DNA of 64,000 nt from Ornithinimicrobium flavum (GTDB taxonomy: Bacteria; Actinomycetota; Actinomycetes; Actinomycetales; Dermatophilaceae): NCBI RefSeq assembly GCF_004526345.1, contig NZ_CP038213.1:3410001-3474000 (forward strand). Direction: 5' to 3'. Made by a program: the position numbers and the translations under genes. This document shows positions 35,295-43,817 of this stretch, one piece after another (position 1 is the first letter of the stretch; each line of letters opens with the position of its first letter). The notes below the pieces were generated by a model, which was given only the letters and a program-made list of their open reading frames with translations, was not told where the DNA came from and made no database searches.

Positions 35295-36896
35295 CTACAG
35301 CAGCGGGCCGGCAGCACTCTCCGCGGCGGTGCGCACGCGGCCGTCGAGGACGAGGTCGACCGTGGTCTCGATCTCGGGCGAGAGGTAGCGGTCGGGCCCG
35401 GGGCCCTCGACGCCGGCCCCGCGCAGCAGCGCGACGACGGCGCCCGTGGCCGGGGCTGGGGTCAGCGGTGCGCGCAGGTCGAGCGCCCGGGCCGCCGTCA
35501 GCACCTCCACGGCCAGCACCCGCGCCAGACCGTCGACCGCGCGGCGCAGCTTTCGGGCGGCGCCCCACCCCATGCTCACGTGGTCCTCCTGCATGGCCGA
35601 GGAGGGTATGGAGTCCACGCTCGCCGGTGTGGCCAGCCGCTTGAGCTCGGAGACGATCGCGGCCTGGGTGTACTGCGCGATCATGTGGCCGCTGTCGGTG
35701 CCGGGGTCGTCGGCGAGGAAGGGCGGGAGCCCGTGGCTGCGCGCCACGTCGAGAAAACGGTCGGTGCGCCGCTCCGATATGCTCGCGACGTCCGCGACCA
35801 CGACGGCGAGGAAGTCCAGGACGTGGGCGACGGGGGCGCCGTGGAAGTTGCCGTTGGACTCGACCCGGCCGTCGAGGGTGACGACCGGGTTGTCGACGGC
35901 GGCGGCCAGCTCGCGGCCCGCGACCAGCGCGGCGTGGTCGCAGGTGTCCCGCGCCGAGCCGTGCACCTGCGGGGAGCAGCGCAGCGAGTAGGCGTCCTGG
36001 ACGCGGGTGCAGTCGTCCGTGCGGTGCGACTCGCGGATGGGGCTGCCGGCCAGGACCGCCCGCAGGTTGCGCGCCGACGCGGCCTGCCCGGGGTGCGGCC
36101 GCAGCTCCTGCAGGTCGGCCGCGAAGACGTCGTCGGTCCCGAGCTGCCCCTCGACGCTCATCGCGGCGGCGACGTCGGCGGTGGTCAGCAGGGTCGTGAG
36201 GTCGTGGAGGGCCAGCACGAGCATGGCGAGCATGCCGTCGGTGCCGTTGATGAGGGCCAGGCCCTCCTTCTCGGCCAGCTCCACCGGGGCGATCCCGGCC
36301 CGGGCCAGCGCCTCCCCCGCGGGCAGCAGCTCCTCGGCGCACGTCGCCCAGTCCGACGCGCCCGCCGCTGCTCCGACCCGCACCGTCCCCTCGCCCATGA
36401 CGGCCAGCGCGCAGTGCGCCAGCGGCGCCAGGTCCCCGGAGCACCCGAGCGACCCGTGCTCCCGCACGACCGGGGTGATGCCCGCGTTGAGCAGGGCCGC
36501 ATACGCCCGGGCCGTCTCCAGCCGCACCCCGGTGCGACCGGTCGCGAGCGTCGACAGCCGCAGGAGCATGAGGCCGCGCACGACCTCGCGCTCGACCTCC
36601 GGTCCCGAGCCGGCGGCGTGGCTGCGCACCAGGCTGCGCTGCAGCTGCGCCCGCTTCTCCGGGGGGATGCTCGTCGTGGCCAGCGCCCCGAACCCGGTGG
36701 AGATCCCGTAGTGGGGACGACTGTCGCCCGCCAGCTCCTCGATGATGCGGCGCGTCGCGGAGATCCCCTCCGTCGCGGCGTCCGACAGCCGGACCGGGGC
36801 CCCGTGGCGGGCGACGGCGACGACCTCGGCGGGGCTGAGCGGACCGACGTCGACGACGACCTCGGGAGGCAGACCGGTGGCGGGGAGGCGGCTCAT
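35295..36896 (-). CDS. hutH: Histidine ammonia-lyase
   Basis: A 533-residue enzyme, first step of histidine degradation (histidine to urocanate and ammonia). The electrophilic MIO cofactor forms from the tripeptide in GSLGCSGDLAPLAH near residue 152; here the tripeptide is Cys-Ser-Gly in place of the common Ala-Ser-Gly, a variant I believe also occurs in other actinobacterial HALs. Other landmarks are YGISTGFGAL, QRSLVRSHAAGSG, NGTDGMLA, QDAYSLRCSPQVHG, NGNFHGAPVAHVLDFLA and SIPSSAMQEDHVSMGWGAA. ATG 36896; a hut operator lies 57 bp upstream. Confidence 0.96.
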   Translation of the reverse strand: MSRLPATGLPPEVVVDVGPLSPAEVVAVARHGAPVRLSDAATEGISATRRIIEELAGDSRPHYGISTGFGALATTSIPPEKRAQLQRSLVRSHAAGSGPEVEREVVRGLMLLRLSTLATGRTGVRLETARAYAALLNAGITPVVREHGSLGCSGDLAPLAHCALAVMGEGTVRVGAAAGASDWATCAEELLPAGEALARAGIAPVELAEKEGLALINGTDGMLAMLVLALHDLTTLLTTADVAAAMSVEGQLGTDDVFAADLQELRPHPGQAASARNLRAVLAGSPIRESHRTDDCTRVQDAYSLRCSPQVHGSARDTCDHAALVAGRELAAAVDNPVVTLDGRVESNGNFHGAPVAHVLDFLAVVVADVASISERRTDRFLDVARSHGLPPFLADDPGTDSGHMIAQYTQAAIVSELKRLATPASVDSIPSSAMQEDHVSMGWGAARKLRRAVDGLARVLAVEVLTAARALDLRAPLTPAPATGAVVALLRGAGVEGPGPDRYLSPEIETTVDLVLDGRVRTAAESAAGPLL

Positions 36897-36952
36897 GGGG
36901 ACGATCCCACCCTGTCCTCACCCCGACGTCACCCCCGGGAGGACGGCATCCG

Positions 36953-36966
36953 TCTCGCATGCCAGA
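36953..36966 (+). promoter_or_regulatory. hut operator 3 (hutH)
   Basis: TCTCGCATGCCAGA, proximal edge 57 bp from the hutH start; same core as operators 1 and 2. It also lies 46 bp upstream of the divergent ASCH gene. Confidence 0.6.
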
Positions 36967-36999
36967 CACCCGGGCCGGCCCGCACCCAGCGGGGCACGA

Positions 37000-37005
37000 C
37001 ATACT
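37000..37005 (+). promoter_or_regulatory. Candidate -10 (CATACT) for the leaderless ASCH gene
   Basis: CATACT ends 6 nt before GTG 37012. Confidence 0.4.
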
Positions 37006-37011
37006 CCCCCC

Positions 37012-37617
37012 GTGACCTCCGACAGCGACCGTCGCCTCGAGGCCTTCTGGGCCGACGCCCGCATCCGCGCCAAGCTCAACCGCATCGAGGTGTATGCCGG
37101 GCCCGGCGTCAGCGACACGGTCCCGCCCCCGGTGTGGTCCTTCGGCGACGACCCGCGCACCGCCGACGAGCTGCTCGAGCTGGTCCTCACCGGGCGCAAG
37201 ACGGCGACCGCGAGCGCGCTGCGCGACTACGAGCTCGAGGCGCGGGAGCGCGGCCGGGCGGAGGGGCCGGGCGACGCCGAGGGCGACGTGCTCGTCGACA
37301 CCGACCTCGACCTCGCCCTGCCGCAGCCGGGCCTGCTCAGCATCCTGCTCGACGGCGCCGGACGGCCCCGCGCCCTCGTCCGCACCACCGACGTCAGCGT
37401 CGTGCGGCTGGGGGACGTGCCCGCGGAGCACGCCCGGCGCGAGGGCGAGGGCGACGGCTCGCTCGAGCACTGGCGGCAGGTGCACCGGGAGTTCTTCGAG
37501 CGCAGCGAGCGGCTGGAGGAGCCGGTCGACGACGACACGATGGTGGTGCTGGAGCGCTTCGAGGTACTGGTGCCCGCCGAGGCCCGCCGCGCCGCCCGAC
37601 GCCACGGGATCGGCTGA
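37012..37617 (+). CDS. ASCH-domain protein
   Basis: A 201-residue protein with an ASCH (PUA-like, RNA-binding) domain: WSFGDDPRTADELLELVLTG then RKTATASAL, GLLSILLDGAGRPRALVRTT and the end MVVLERFEVLVP. The N-terminal helix LEAFWADARIRAKLN is typical of the bacterial subgroup. ASCH proteins bind or process RNA; a few are nucleoside amidohydrolases. GTG 37012 (TSDSDRRLEAFW) is chosen from the promoter and family start. Divergent from hutH. Confidence 0.85.
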   Translation: MTSDSDRRLEAFWADARIRAKLNRIEVYAGPGVSDTVPPPVWSFGDDPRTADELLELVLTGRKTATASALRDYELEARERGRAEGPGDAEGDVLVDTDLDLALPQPGLLSILLDGAGRPRALVRTTDVSVVRLGDVPAEHARREGEGDGSLEHWRQVHREFFERSERLEEPVDDDTMVVLERFEVLVPAEARRAARRHGIG

Positions 37618-37651
37618 CGGCTCCCGACCCGGCCAGGGCGTAAGGTAGGAG

Positions 37652-37675
37652 GTCGGGCAACGGAGCCTGCCCGAC
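37652..37675 (+). promoter_or_regulatory. Hairpin at the probable 5' end of the glgP leader
   Basis: GTCGGGC (37652-37658) pairs with GCCCGAC (37669-37675). TAAGGT at 37641-37646 would place transcription start at about 37653, so the hairpin would cap a leader of about 104 nt. Possible mRNA stabiliser. Confidence 0.35.
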
Positions 37676-37756
37676 GCGGCCCCCTGCCGACTGCGCCGGG
37701 GCTGCACCACGACCCATCGATCGACACCGCGTCGACCGTCCCAGCGAGGCCTTTCT

Positions 37757-40306
37757 GTGACCGACACCTTCGACACGTTCAAGCCCTACGTCTCCGACGA
37801 GAACCCGTCCTGCGACGCCAACCGCCGCGGTCCCAGCTTTCCGGCCAGCCACGACCTGGCTGTCGGCCCGGTCCAGTCGCCGCCGCCGACGGTGGACGGT
37901 TTCGTCCAGGAGTTCCTCAAGGAGCTCAACTTCGGGCAGGGCGTGAAGCTGTCGCAGTCCACGATCAACGACCAGTACCTCGCGCTGGCCCGCACCGTGC
38001 GGTCCTACCTCATGGCCGCCTGGCTGGAGACCGGGCACCGGCGCCGCAAGAACCCCACCAAGCTGGTGGCCTACCTCTCCGCGGAGTACCTCCTCGGCCG
38101 CCAGCTGGGCAACTCGCTGCTGGCCACCAACCTCATGGCGGTGGCCGACGAGGCCATGCAGCAGTGCGGCATCGACATCGCCGACCTGCGCGCCCAGGAG
38201 ATCGAGCCCGGGCTGGGCAACGGCGGCCTGGGTCGTCTCGCGGCCTGCTTCGTCGACTCGCTGGCGACGATGGACGTGCCCTCGATCGGCTACGGCATCC
38301 GCTACGAGTACGGCATCTTCCGGCAGGGGTTCGACGACGGCCGCCAGGTCGAGCGCCCGGACCCGTGGCTGCGGCTGGGCTCCCCCTGGGAGTTCCCGCA
38401 CCCGGAGCGGGCGGTCACCATCGGCTTCGGCGGGCGGACCGAGAGGTATGAGGACGAGCAGGGTCGCGAGCACGTCCGGTGGGTGCCGGGCTGGCAGGTG
38501 CGGGGCGTGCCCTACCACTACATGGTCCCCGGCTTCCGCAACGGCGTCGTCAACACCCTGCGGCTGTGGAGCTCGGAGGCGACCCAGGCCTTCGACCTGA
38601 CCAGCTTCAACACCGGCGACTACGCCCGCGCCGTGCAGGAGCAGACGGTCGCCGAGAACATCTCCAAGGTGCTCTACCCCGACGATTCCACCCCCCAGGG
38701 CAAGGAGCTGCGGCTGCAGCAGCAGTACTTCTTCGTCGCCTGCTCGCTGCACGACTTCATCAACAACACCCTGCCCGGTGACTTCGACCTGCAGAACCTG
38801 CCCAAGCGGGTCATCTTCCAGCTCAACGACACCCACCCCGTCATCGCGGTGCCCGAGCTGATGCGGATCCTGGTGGACGAGAAGGGCTTCGACTGGGACG
38901 AGGCCTGGGGGATCACCCAGAAGTGCTTCGCCTACACCTGCCACACGCTCCTGCCGGAGGCGCTGGAGATCTGGCCGGTGGAGCTACTGGGCCGGCTCCT
39001 GCCGCGCCACCTGGAGATCATCTACCGGATCAACGAGGTCTTCCTGGAGGAGGTCCGCGCGGCCTTCCCGGGTGACGAGTGGCGGATCCGCCGAATGTCG
39101 ATCATCGCCGAGCACCCGCAGCGCTCGGTCCGGATGGCCTACCTCGCCACCGTCGCGGGCAGCAAGGTCAACGGGGTCGCCGAGCTGCACTCGCAGCTGC
39201 TGCGCGACGACGTGCTGCCCGACTTCGCCGAGCTGTGGCCGGAGAAGTTCACCAACGTCACCAACGGCATCACCCCGCGCCGGTTCGTCCGGCTGGCCAA
39301 CCGCAAGCTCTCCGGGCTCATCACCGAGACGCTCGGCACCGAGGAGTGGGTCACCGACCTCGACCTGCTCCGGGGCCTGGAGCCGTATGCCGACGACGCC
39401 GACTTCCGGGCCCGCTTCCGGGAGGTCAAGACCGCCAACAAGGCCCGCCTCGCCGCGGTGCTGCAGGGGCGCGACGGCCTCGAGCTGCCGCAGGACCACC
39501 TGGTCGACGTCATGGTCAAGCGCCTGCACGAGTACAAGCGGCAGACCCTCAAGCTCCTCCACGTGGTCTCGACCTACGAGGGCGTGCGCTCCGGCCGCAT
39601 CCCGCTGGAGCAGGTCACCCCGCGCACGGTGATCTTCGGGGCCAAGGCGGCACCGGGCTACCACATGGCCAAGCAGATCATCGCCCTCATCAACCACGTC
39701 GCCGGGGTCGTCAACACCGACCCGGTCATGCAGGGGCGGCTCCAGGTCCTCTTCCCGGCCAACTACAACGTCAACCTCGCCGAGAAGATCATCCCGGCGG
39801 CCGACCTGTCCGAGCAGATCTCGCTCGCCGGCAAGGAGGCCTCCGGCACGGGCAACATGAAGTTCGCCCTCAACGGCGCGCTGACCATCGGCACCGACGA
39901 CGGCGCGAACGTCGAGATCCGCCAGCTCGTCGGCGACGACAACTTCTTCCTCTTCGGGCTCAGCGAGCCCGAGGCGGAGCAGCTGCGCCAGAGCGGCTAC
40001 TCCCCGCGCAGCTACTACGAGCGGGACGAGGTCCTGCGGGCCGCGATGGACCTCATCGGCAGCGGCCACTTCACCAACGGCGACCGCGAGGCGGCCACCG
40101 TCGTGGTCGACAACCTGCTCTACCAGGACCCGTTCATGGCGCTGGCCGACTTCTCGTCCTACCTCGAGGCCCAGGGCCGGGTCGAGGCGGCCTACGCCGA
40201 CCAGGACCTGTGGAGCAGGATGGCGATCCTCAACGTCGCCCGCAGCGGCTTCTTCTCCTCCGACCGGTCGATGCGGGACTACCTCGACCGGATCTGGATG
40301 CCCTGA
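37757..40306 (+). CDS. glgP: Glycogen/maltodextrin phosphorylase
   Basis: An 849-residue GT35 enzyme, full family length. It releases glucose-1-phosphate from alpha-1,4-glucans. Landmarks are VAYLSAEYLLGRQLGN, GLGNGGLGRLAACFVDSLAT, YGIRYEYGIFRQ, NDTHPVIAVPELMRIL, NGITPRRFVRLAN, KRLHEYKRQTLK and the pyridoxal-phosphate motif EASGTGNMKFALNGALTIG with the cofactor Lys. GTG 37757 follows a leader with a hairpin. The IclR gene begins 17 bp after the stop. Confidence 0.97.
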   Translation: MTDTFDTFKPYVSDENPSCDANRRGPSFPASHDLAVGPVQSPPPTVDGFVQEFLKELNFGQGVKLSQSTINDQYLALARTVRSYLMAAWLETGHRRRKNPTKLVAYLSAEYLLGRQLGNSLLATNLMAVADEAMQQCGIDIADLRAQEIEPGLGNGGLGRLAACFVDSLATMDVPSIGYGIRYEYGIFRQGFDDGRQVERPDPWLRLGSPWEFPHPERAVTIGFGGRTERYEDEQGREHVRWVPGWQVRGVPYHYMVPGFRNGVVNTLRLWSSEATQAFDLTSFNTGDYARAVQEQTVAENISKVLYPDDSTPQGKELRLQQQYFFVACSLHDFINNTLPGDFDLQNLPKRVIFQLNDTHPVIAVPELMRILVDEKGFDWDEAWGITQKCFAYTCHTLLPEALEIWPVELLGRLLPRHLEIIYRINEVFLEEVRAAFPGDEWRIRRMSIIAEHPQRSVRMAYLATVAGSKVNGVAELHSQLLRDDVLPDFAELWPEKFTNVTNGITPRRFVRLANRKLSGLITETLGTEEWVTDLDLLRGLEPYADDADFRARFREVKTANKARLAAVLQGRDGLELPQDHLVDVMVKRLHEYKRQTLKLLHVVSTYEGVRSGRIPLEQVTPRTVIFGAKAAPGYHMAKQIIALINHVAGVVNTDPVMQGRLQVLFPANYNVNLAEKIIPAADLSEQISLAGKEASGTGNMKFALNGALTIGTDDGANVEIRQLVGDDNFFLFGLSEPEAEQLRQSGYSPRSYYERDEVLRAAMDLIGSGHFTNGDREAATVVVDNLLYQDPFMALADFSSYLEAQGRVEAAYADQDLWSRMAILNVARSGFFSSDRSMRDYLDRIWMP

Positions 40307-40323
40307 GCCGCAGCGGGTCCGGG

Positions 40324-41091
40324 ATGTCGTCGCCCAACGCCCCCGCCGCGGGGCACGCGCTGGCGATCCTCACCCTCCTCGCCCGGTCCGCCACCCCGGT
40401 GCCGGCGGCGACCATCGCCCGCGAGCTGGGGCTGCCCCGGTCCTCGACCTACCACCTGCTCACGGTCCTGGTCGAGCAGGGGTATGCCGTCCACCTGCCC
40501 GAGGAGCGCCGCTACGGGCTGGGGGTGGCCGCCTTCGAGCTGGGCTCGGCCTACACCCGCCAGGCCCCGCTGGAGCGGATCGCCCGGCCGCGGCTGACGC
40601 GGCTGGCGGATGCGGTCGGGCACAGCGCGCACCTCGCCGTCCTGCACGGCCGGGACGTCCTCTACGTCGTCGAGGAGCGGGTCGTGGGCCGGCCCTCGCT
40701 CGTCTCCGACGTGGGGGTCCGGCTCCCGGCCACGCTGACCGCCACCGGGCTGGCGCTGCTGGCCGCCCTGCCCGCCGCGCAGGTCCGCGCCCTCTTCCCC
40801 TCCCCGGACGCGTTCGTGCAACGGCATACCGACTCCCTGGGGCCCGTCTCGCTCAGCGGTCTGCGGCAGGTGCTCGGCGCCACCCGGCAGCGGGGGTATG
40901 CCGTGGAGGACGGCCTGGTCACCCCCGGTCTGGCGTCGGTCGGCGCGGCGGTGCTGGACCACTCGGGCCATCCGGTGGCGGCCGTCGCGGTCACCTACCC
41001 GGTCGGGCGGACCGACGTGGAGCCCATCGTGCGGCGGGTCAGAGACTGCGCGGAGGAGCTGTCGCAGCGGCTCGGTCACCGGCCCCGGTGA
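40324..41091 (+). CDS. IclR-family transcriptional regulator (candidate HutR)
   Basis: A 255-residue IclR protein: N-terminal winged helix (HALAILTLLARS, then LGLPRSSTYHLLTVLVEQGY) and C-terminal effector domain (GLALLAALPAAQVRAL, RQRGYAVEDGLVTPGLASVG, VAVTYPVG). It is the only IclR regulator in the window. The three hut units carry a 14-bp site similar to that of the IclR-type HutR of Corynebacterium, so this protein is the best local candidate for the hut regulator, although it lies 3.4 kb from hutH and directly after glgP. It could instead regulate glgP or the downstream nucleoside transporter. Confidence 0.85.
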   Translation: MSSPNAPAAGHALAILTLLARSATPVPAATIARELGLPRSSTYHLLTVLVEQGYAVHLPEERRYGLGVAAFELGSAYTRQAPLERIARPRLTRLADAVGHSAHLAVLHGRDVLYVVEERVVGRPSLVSDVGVRLPATLTATGLALLAALPAAQVRALFPSPDAFVQRHTDSLGPVSLSGLRQVLGATRQRGYAVEDGLVTPGLASVGAAVLDHSGHPVAAVAVTYPVGRTDVEPIVRRVRDCAEELSQRLGHRPR

Positions 41092-41138
41092 TCCCGGCGG
41101 CGGGCGACGTCCTCCAGCAGGCGAGCCCGTCCAGACGG

Positions 41139-41144
41139 TAGCGT
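41139..41144 (+). promoter_or_regulatory. Candidate -10 (TAGCGT) for the leaderless CNT gene
   Basis: TAGCGT ends 6 nt before ATG 41151; the sequence TAGCGTCCGG also precedes the GT4 gene. Confidence 0.5.
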
Positions 41145-41150
41145 CCGGCC

Positions 41151-42560
41151 ATGAACGTCCTCTGGGGAATCGGCGGCATGACCGCCCTCGTCGCGATCGG
41201 GCTGCTGCTGTCCTCCAACCGCCGGGCGGTGCGGTGGCGCACCGTGCTGGCGGCGCTGGGCCTGCAGGTGCTCTTCGGGGTCCTCGTCCTCTACTGGTCG
41301 GCGGGGCGTGCCGTGCTGCAGGCGGTCACCGAGGCCGTTCAGGCGGTCATCAGCTCGGCGAACGCTGGCATCGGCTTCCTCTTCGGGCCGGTGCTGCCGG
41401 AGGGTGAGGACGCCGGGGTGGTCTTCGCCTTCCAGGTGCTCCCGGTCATCATCTTCTTCGCCTCGCTGACCGCGGTGCTCTACCACTTCAAGATCCTGCA
41501 GTTCGTGGTCGAGAAGCTGGGCGCGGCCCTGGGGCGGGCGCTCGGCACCCGCAAGGCGGAGTCGGTCAACGCCGCGGCCAACATCTTCGTGGGGCAGACC
41601 GAGGCGCCGCTGGTGATCCGCCCCTACCTCAAGGGTCTGACCCGCTCGGGCCTCTTCGCGGTCATGGTGGGTGGCCTGTCCACGGTCGCCGGCTCGGTGC
41701 TCGTGGGCTACTCCCTCCTCGGGGCCCCGCTGGAGTACCTCATCGCCGCCTCCTTCATGGCCGCGCCCGGGGCCCTCATGATGGCCAAGCTGCTCGAGCC
41801 GGAGGACCCGGACGCGCCCCCGGAGGATGGTGGTGACGCGCCTGGTCGTGGCGCGCAGGGCGGGGGCGCACCGGGACGCCGGGGTCGCATCAGGGTGCGG
41901 GACGGCGAGGTGGTGGGGACCCGCGGCGCGACCCCCGTGGCCCGGGAGGACCTGGTGGACCGGGACGTCGAGGGGCAGCCGGACGCGGGGGACGGGGCGG
42001 CGCGGCGCGACGAGGACGACGACGACCTCGACGACGCGATGGAGTACCGCAACGTCATCGACGCCGCCGCCTCGGGCGCGGCCGACGGGCTCAAGCTGGC
42101 CCTCAACATCGGCGCGATGCTGCTGGCCTTCATCTCGCTCATCGCCCTGGTCAACCTGCTGCTGGGCACCGTGGGCGGGTGGTTCGGCAACCCCGAGCTG
42201 ACCTTCGAGCAGGCGCTGGGCTACCTCTTCGCCCCGATCATGACGGTCATCGGCGTCCCCTGGTCGGAGGCCACCAGCGCCGGCAGCTTCGTGGGGCAGA
42301 AGGTCATCGTCAACGAGTTCGTGGCCTTCGCGAACTTCGCGCCGACCATCGAGGAGTTCAGCCCCAAGACGGCCGCGATCATCACCTTCGCCCTCACCGG
42401 CTTCGCCAACCTGGGCTCGCTCGGCATCCTGCTGGGCGGGCTCGGCAGCCTGGTGAAGGACCGGCGGCGCGAGATCGCCACCCTCGGCCTGCGGGCGATC
42501 GCCGCCGCCACCCTGGCCAACCTCATGAGCGCGGCCATCGCGGGCGTCCTCATCCGGTAG
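41151..42560 (+). CDS. NupC-family concentrative nucleoside transporter
   Basis: A 469-residue CNT protein. Family motifs include FAFQVLPVIIFFASLTAVLYH, SVNAAANIFVGQTEAPLVI, AASFMAAPGALMMAKLLEPE, VIVNEFVAFANF and ALTGFANLGSLGILLGGLG. These are the hairpin and helix segments that bind nucleoside and sodium or proton. Unusual: about 70 Gly/Asp/Arg-rich residues (roughly 225-295) are inserted after MAKLLEPE, likely a disordered cytoplasmic loop. Likely role: nucleoside uptake for salvage. Confidence 0.9.
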   Translation: MNVLWGIGGMTALVAIGLLLSSNRRAVRWRTVLAALGLQVLFGVLVLYWSAGRAVLQAVTEAVQAVISSANAGIGFLFGPVLPEGEDAGVVFAFQVLPVIIFFASLTAVLYHFKILQFVVEKLGAALGRALGTRKAESVNAAANIFVGQTEAPLVIRPYLKGLTRSGLFAVMVGGLSTVAGSVLVGYSLLGAPLEYLIAASFMAAPGALMMAKLLEPEDPDAPPEDGGDAPGRGAQGGGAPGRRGRIRVRDGEVVGTRGATPVAREDLVDRDVEGQPDAGDGAARRDEDDDDLDDAMEYRNVIDAAASGAADGLKLALNIGAMLLAFISLIALVNLLLGTVGGWFGNPELTFEQALGYLFAPIMTVIGVPWSEATSAGSFVGQKVIVNEFVAFANFAPTIEEFSPKTAAIITFALTGFANLGSLGILLGGLGSLVKDRRREIATLGLRAIAAATLANLMSAAIAGVLIR

Positions 42561-42568
42561 GCGGTCGG

Positions 42569-42574
42569 TAGTCT
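42569..42574 (+). promoter_or_regulatory. Candidate -10 (TAGTCT) for the leaderless quinone oxidoreductase gene
   Basis: TAGTCT ends 7 nt before ATG 42582. Confidence 0.5.
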
Positions 42575-42581
42575 GCCGGGC

Positions 42582-43577
42582 ATGCCGCAGATGAACGCCG
42601 TCACCATCACCGCCCCGGGCGAGGCCGACGTCCTGGTCGCCGCCCGGGTGGACAGCCCGGAGCCCGGTGAGGGCGAGGTGCTGGTCGAGGTCGTGGCCGC
42701 CGGGGTCAACCGGGCGGACGTCATGCAGCGCAAGGGGTTCTACCCCCCGCCGCCCGGTGCCTCCGAGCTCCCCGGCCTGGAGGTGAGCGGCCGCGTCGCC
42801 CGGCTCGGCCCGGGTGCGGACGGCGCCGGCTGGTCCGTGGGGGACGAGGTGTGCGCCCTGCTGACCGGCGGAGGGTATGCCGAGCTCGTCGCCGTCCCGG
42901 TCGGGCAGCTCCTGCCCGTGCCGTCGGGCGTGCCCCTCGCCGACGCCGCCGCGCTGCCGGAGGTGGCCTGCACCGTCTGGTCCAACCTCGTCCTGGAGGC
43001 AGGCCTGGCCGCAGGGGAGACCGTGCTGCTTCACGGTGGGTCGAGCGGGATCGGGACGATGGCGATCCAGGTCGCCAAGGCGCTGGGGGCGCGGGTCGCG
43101 GTGACGGCCGGCTCCGCGGAGAAGCTGGAGGCGTGCCGGGAGCTCGGAGCGGACATCCTCGTCAACTACCGCGAGCAGGACTTCGTCGAGGAGCTGAAGG
43201 CCGCGACCGACGGCCGCGGCGCCGACGTCATCCTCGACGTCGTCGGCGCGAAGTACCTCGGGCCCAACGTCAAGGCGCTCGCCCCCGACGGACGGCTCGT
43301 CGTCATCGGCCTGCTCGGGGGCCGCACCGGCGAGCTCGACCTCGGGGCCCTGCTCGCCAGGCGCGGTCGGGTCATCGCGACGTCGCTGCGCTCACGCTCG
43401 CCCCAGGACAAGGCGCGGATCGTCGCTGAGGTCCGCGAGCACCTCTGGCCCTGGATCGAGGCCGGGCGGGTGCGTCCGCTCATCCAGTCCCGTCATCCCC
43501 TGGCCGAGGCCGCCGCCGCGCACCGCGAGATGGAGGCCTCCCAGCACATCGGCAAGATCCTGCTCGACGTCCCCTGA
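42582..43577 (+). CDS. NAD(P)H-quinone oxidoreductase, PIG3/TP53I3 type
   Basis: A 331-residue medium-chain dehydrogenase/reductase without zinc ligands. N-terminal GroES-like domain (VAAGVNRADVMQRKGFYPPP, ELPGLEVSG), Rossmann domain with HGGSSGIGTMAIQVAKALGA and ILDVVGAKYLGPN. The GFYPPPPG motif is typical of the PIG3 subgroup. Probable one-electron quinone reduction or detoxification. Confidence 0.92.
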   Translation: MPQMNAVTITAPGEADVLVAARVDSPEPGEGEVLVEVVAAGVNRADVMQRKGFYPPPPGASELPGLEVSGRVARLGPGADGAGWSVGDEVCALLTGGGYAELVAVPVGQLLPVPSGVPLADAAALPEVACTVWSNLVLEAGLAAGETVLLHGGSSGIGTMAIQVAKALGARVAVTAGSAEKLEACRELGADILVNYREQDFVEELKAATDGRGADVILDVVGAKYLGPNVKALAPDGRLVVIGLLGGRTGELDLGALLARRGRVIATSLRSRSPQDKARIVAEVREHLWPWIEAGRVRPLIQSRHPLAEAAAAHREMEASQHIGKILLDVP

Positions 43578-43638
43578 CCTCTACTCCTCCCCTCCTCCCC
43601 TCCCCCCGGCCCCCCGGCCCCCGCCCCGACCTCCCCCC

Positions 43639-43672
43639 GACCGGACGCGCGTTCCTGACGTTTTTCCACAGG
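43639..43672 (+). repeat. 22-bp repeat family unit coupled to a DnaA-box-like word (copy A)
   Basis: GACCGGACGCGCGTTCCTGA followed by CG and TTTTTCCACAGG. Same head as the tandem arrays, with a TTTTCCACA box at 43662-43670. Confidence 0.85.
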
Positions 43673-43794
43673 CGCGGCGCCCCCTCCCCCGGACCGGACG
43701 CGCGTTCCTGACGGTTGTCCACAGGTATGCCGTCACTCAGCCGGGGTGCATACCCGTCCGCTGCGTCGGCGGGATCGGCCGCCCCTGTGGATAA
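43662..43794. other. Cluster of three DnaA-box-like sequences
   Basis: TTTTCCACA (43662-43670, plus), TTGTCCACA (43715-43723, plus) and TTATCCACA (43786-43794, minus). The last two are consensus boxes for actinobacteria and for E. coli. No dnaA, dnaN or AT-rich unwinding element is near, so this is not the chromosomal origin; a DnaA-titration or regulatory site is possible. Confidence 0.5.
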
Positions 43795-43817
43795 CTGTCA
43801 GGAACGCGCGTCCGGTC
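43692..43817. repeat. 34-bp inverted repeat built from two repeat/DnaA-box units (copies B and C)
   Basis: Left arm 43692-43725 and right arm 43784-43817 match at 32 of 34 positions in inverted orientation. Each arm is one 22-bp-family unit plus a TTRTCCACAGG end; the loop is 58 bp. The right arm encodes the final residues RPDARS and stop of the Nudix gene. It may also act as a bidirectional terminator between two genes whose 3' ends face it. Confidence 0.9.

Larger units (their letters stand above)
43578..43797. other. Intergenic repeat/DnaA-box island
   Basis: 220 bp without a gene: a pyrimidine tract (43578-43638), three copies of the 22-bp repeat family (the last continuing into the Nudix gene) and three DnaA-box-like sequences. 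See the separate entries. Confidence 0.75.

Noticed and set aside
43639..43817. Chromosomal origin of replication
   Set aside because: Only three boxes, no AT-rich unwinding region, and no dnaA, dnaN, recF or rpmH nearby.
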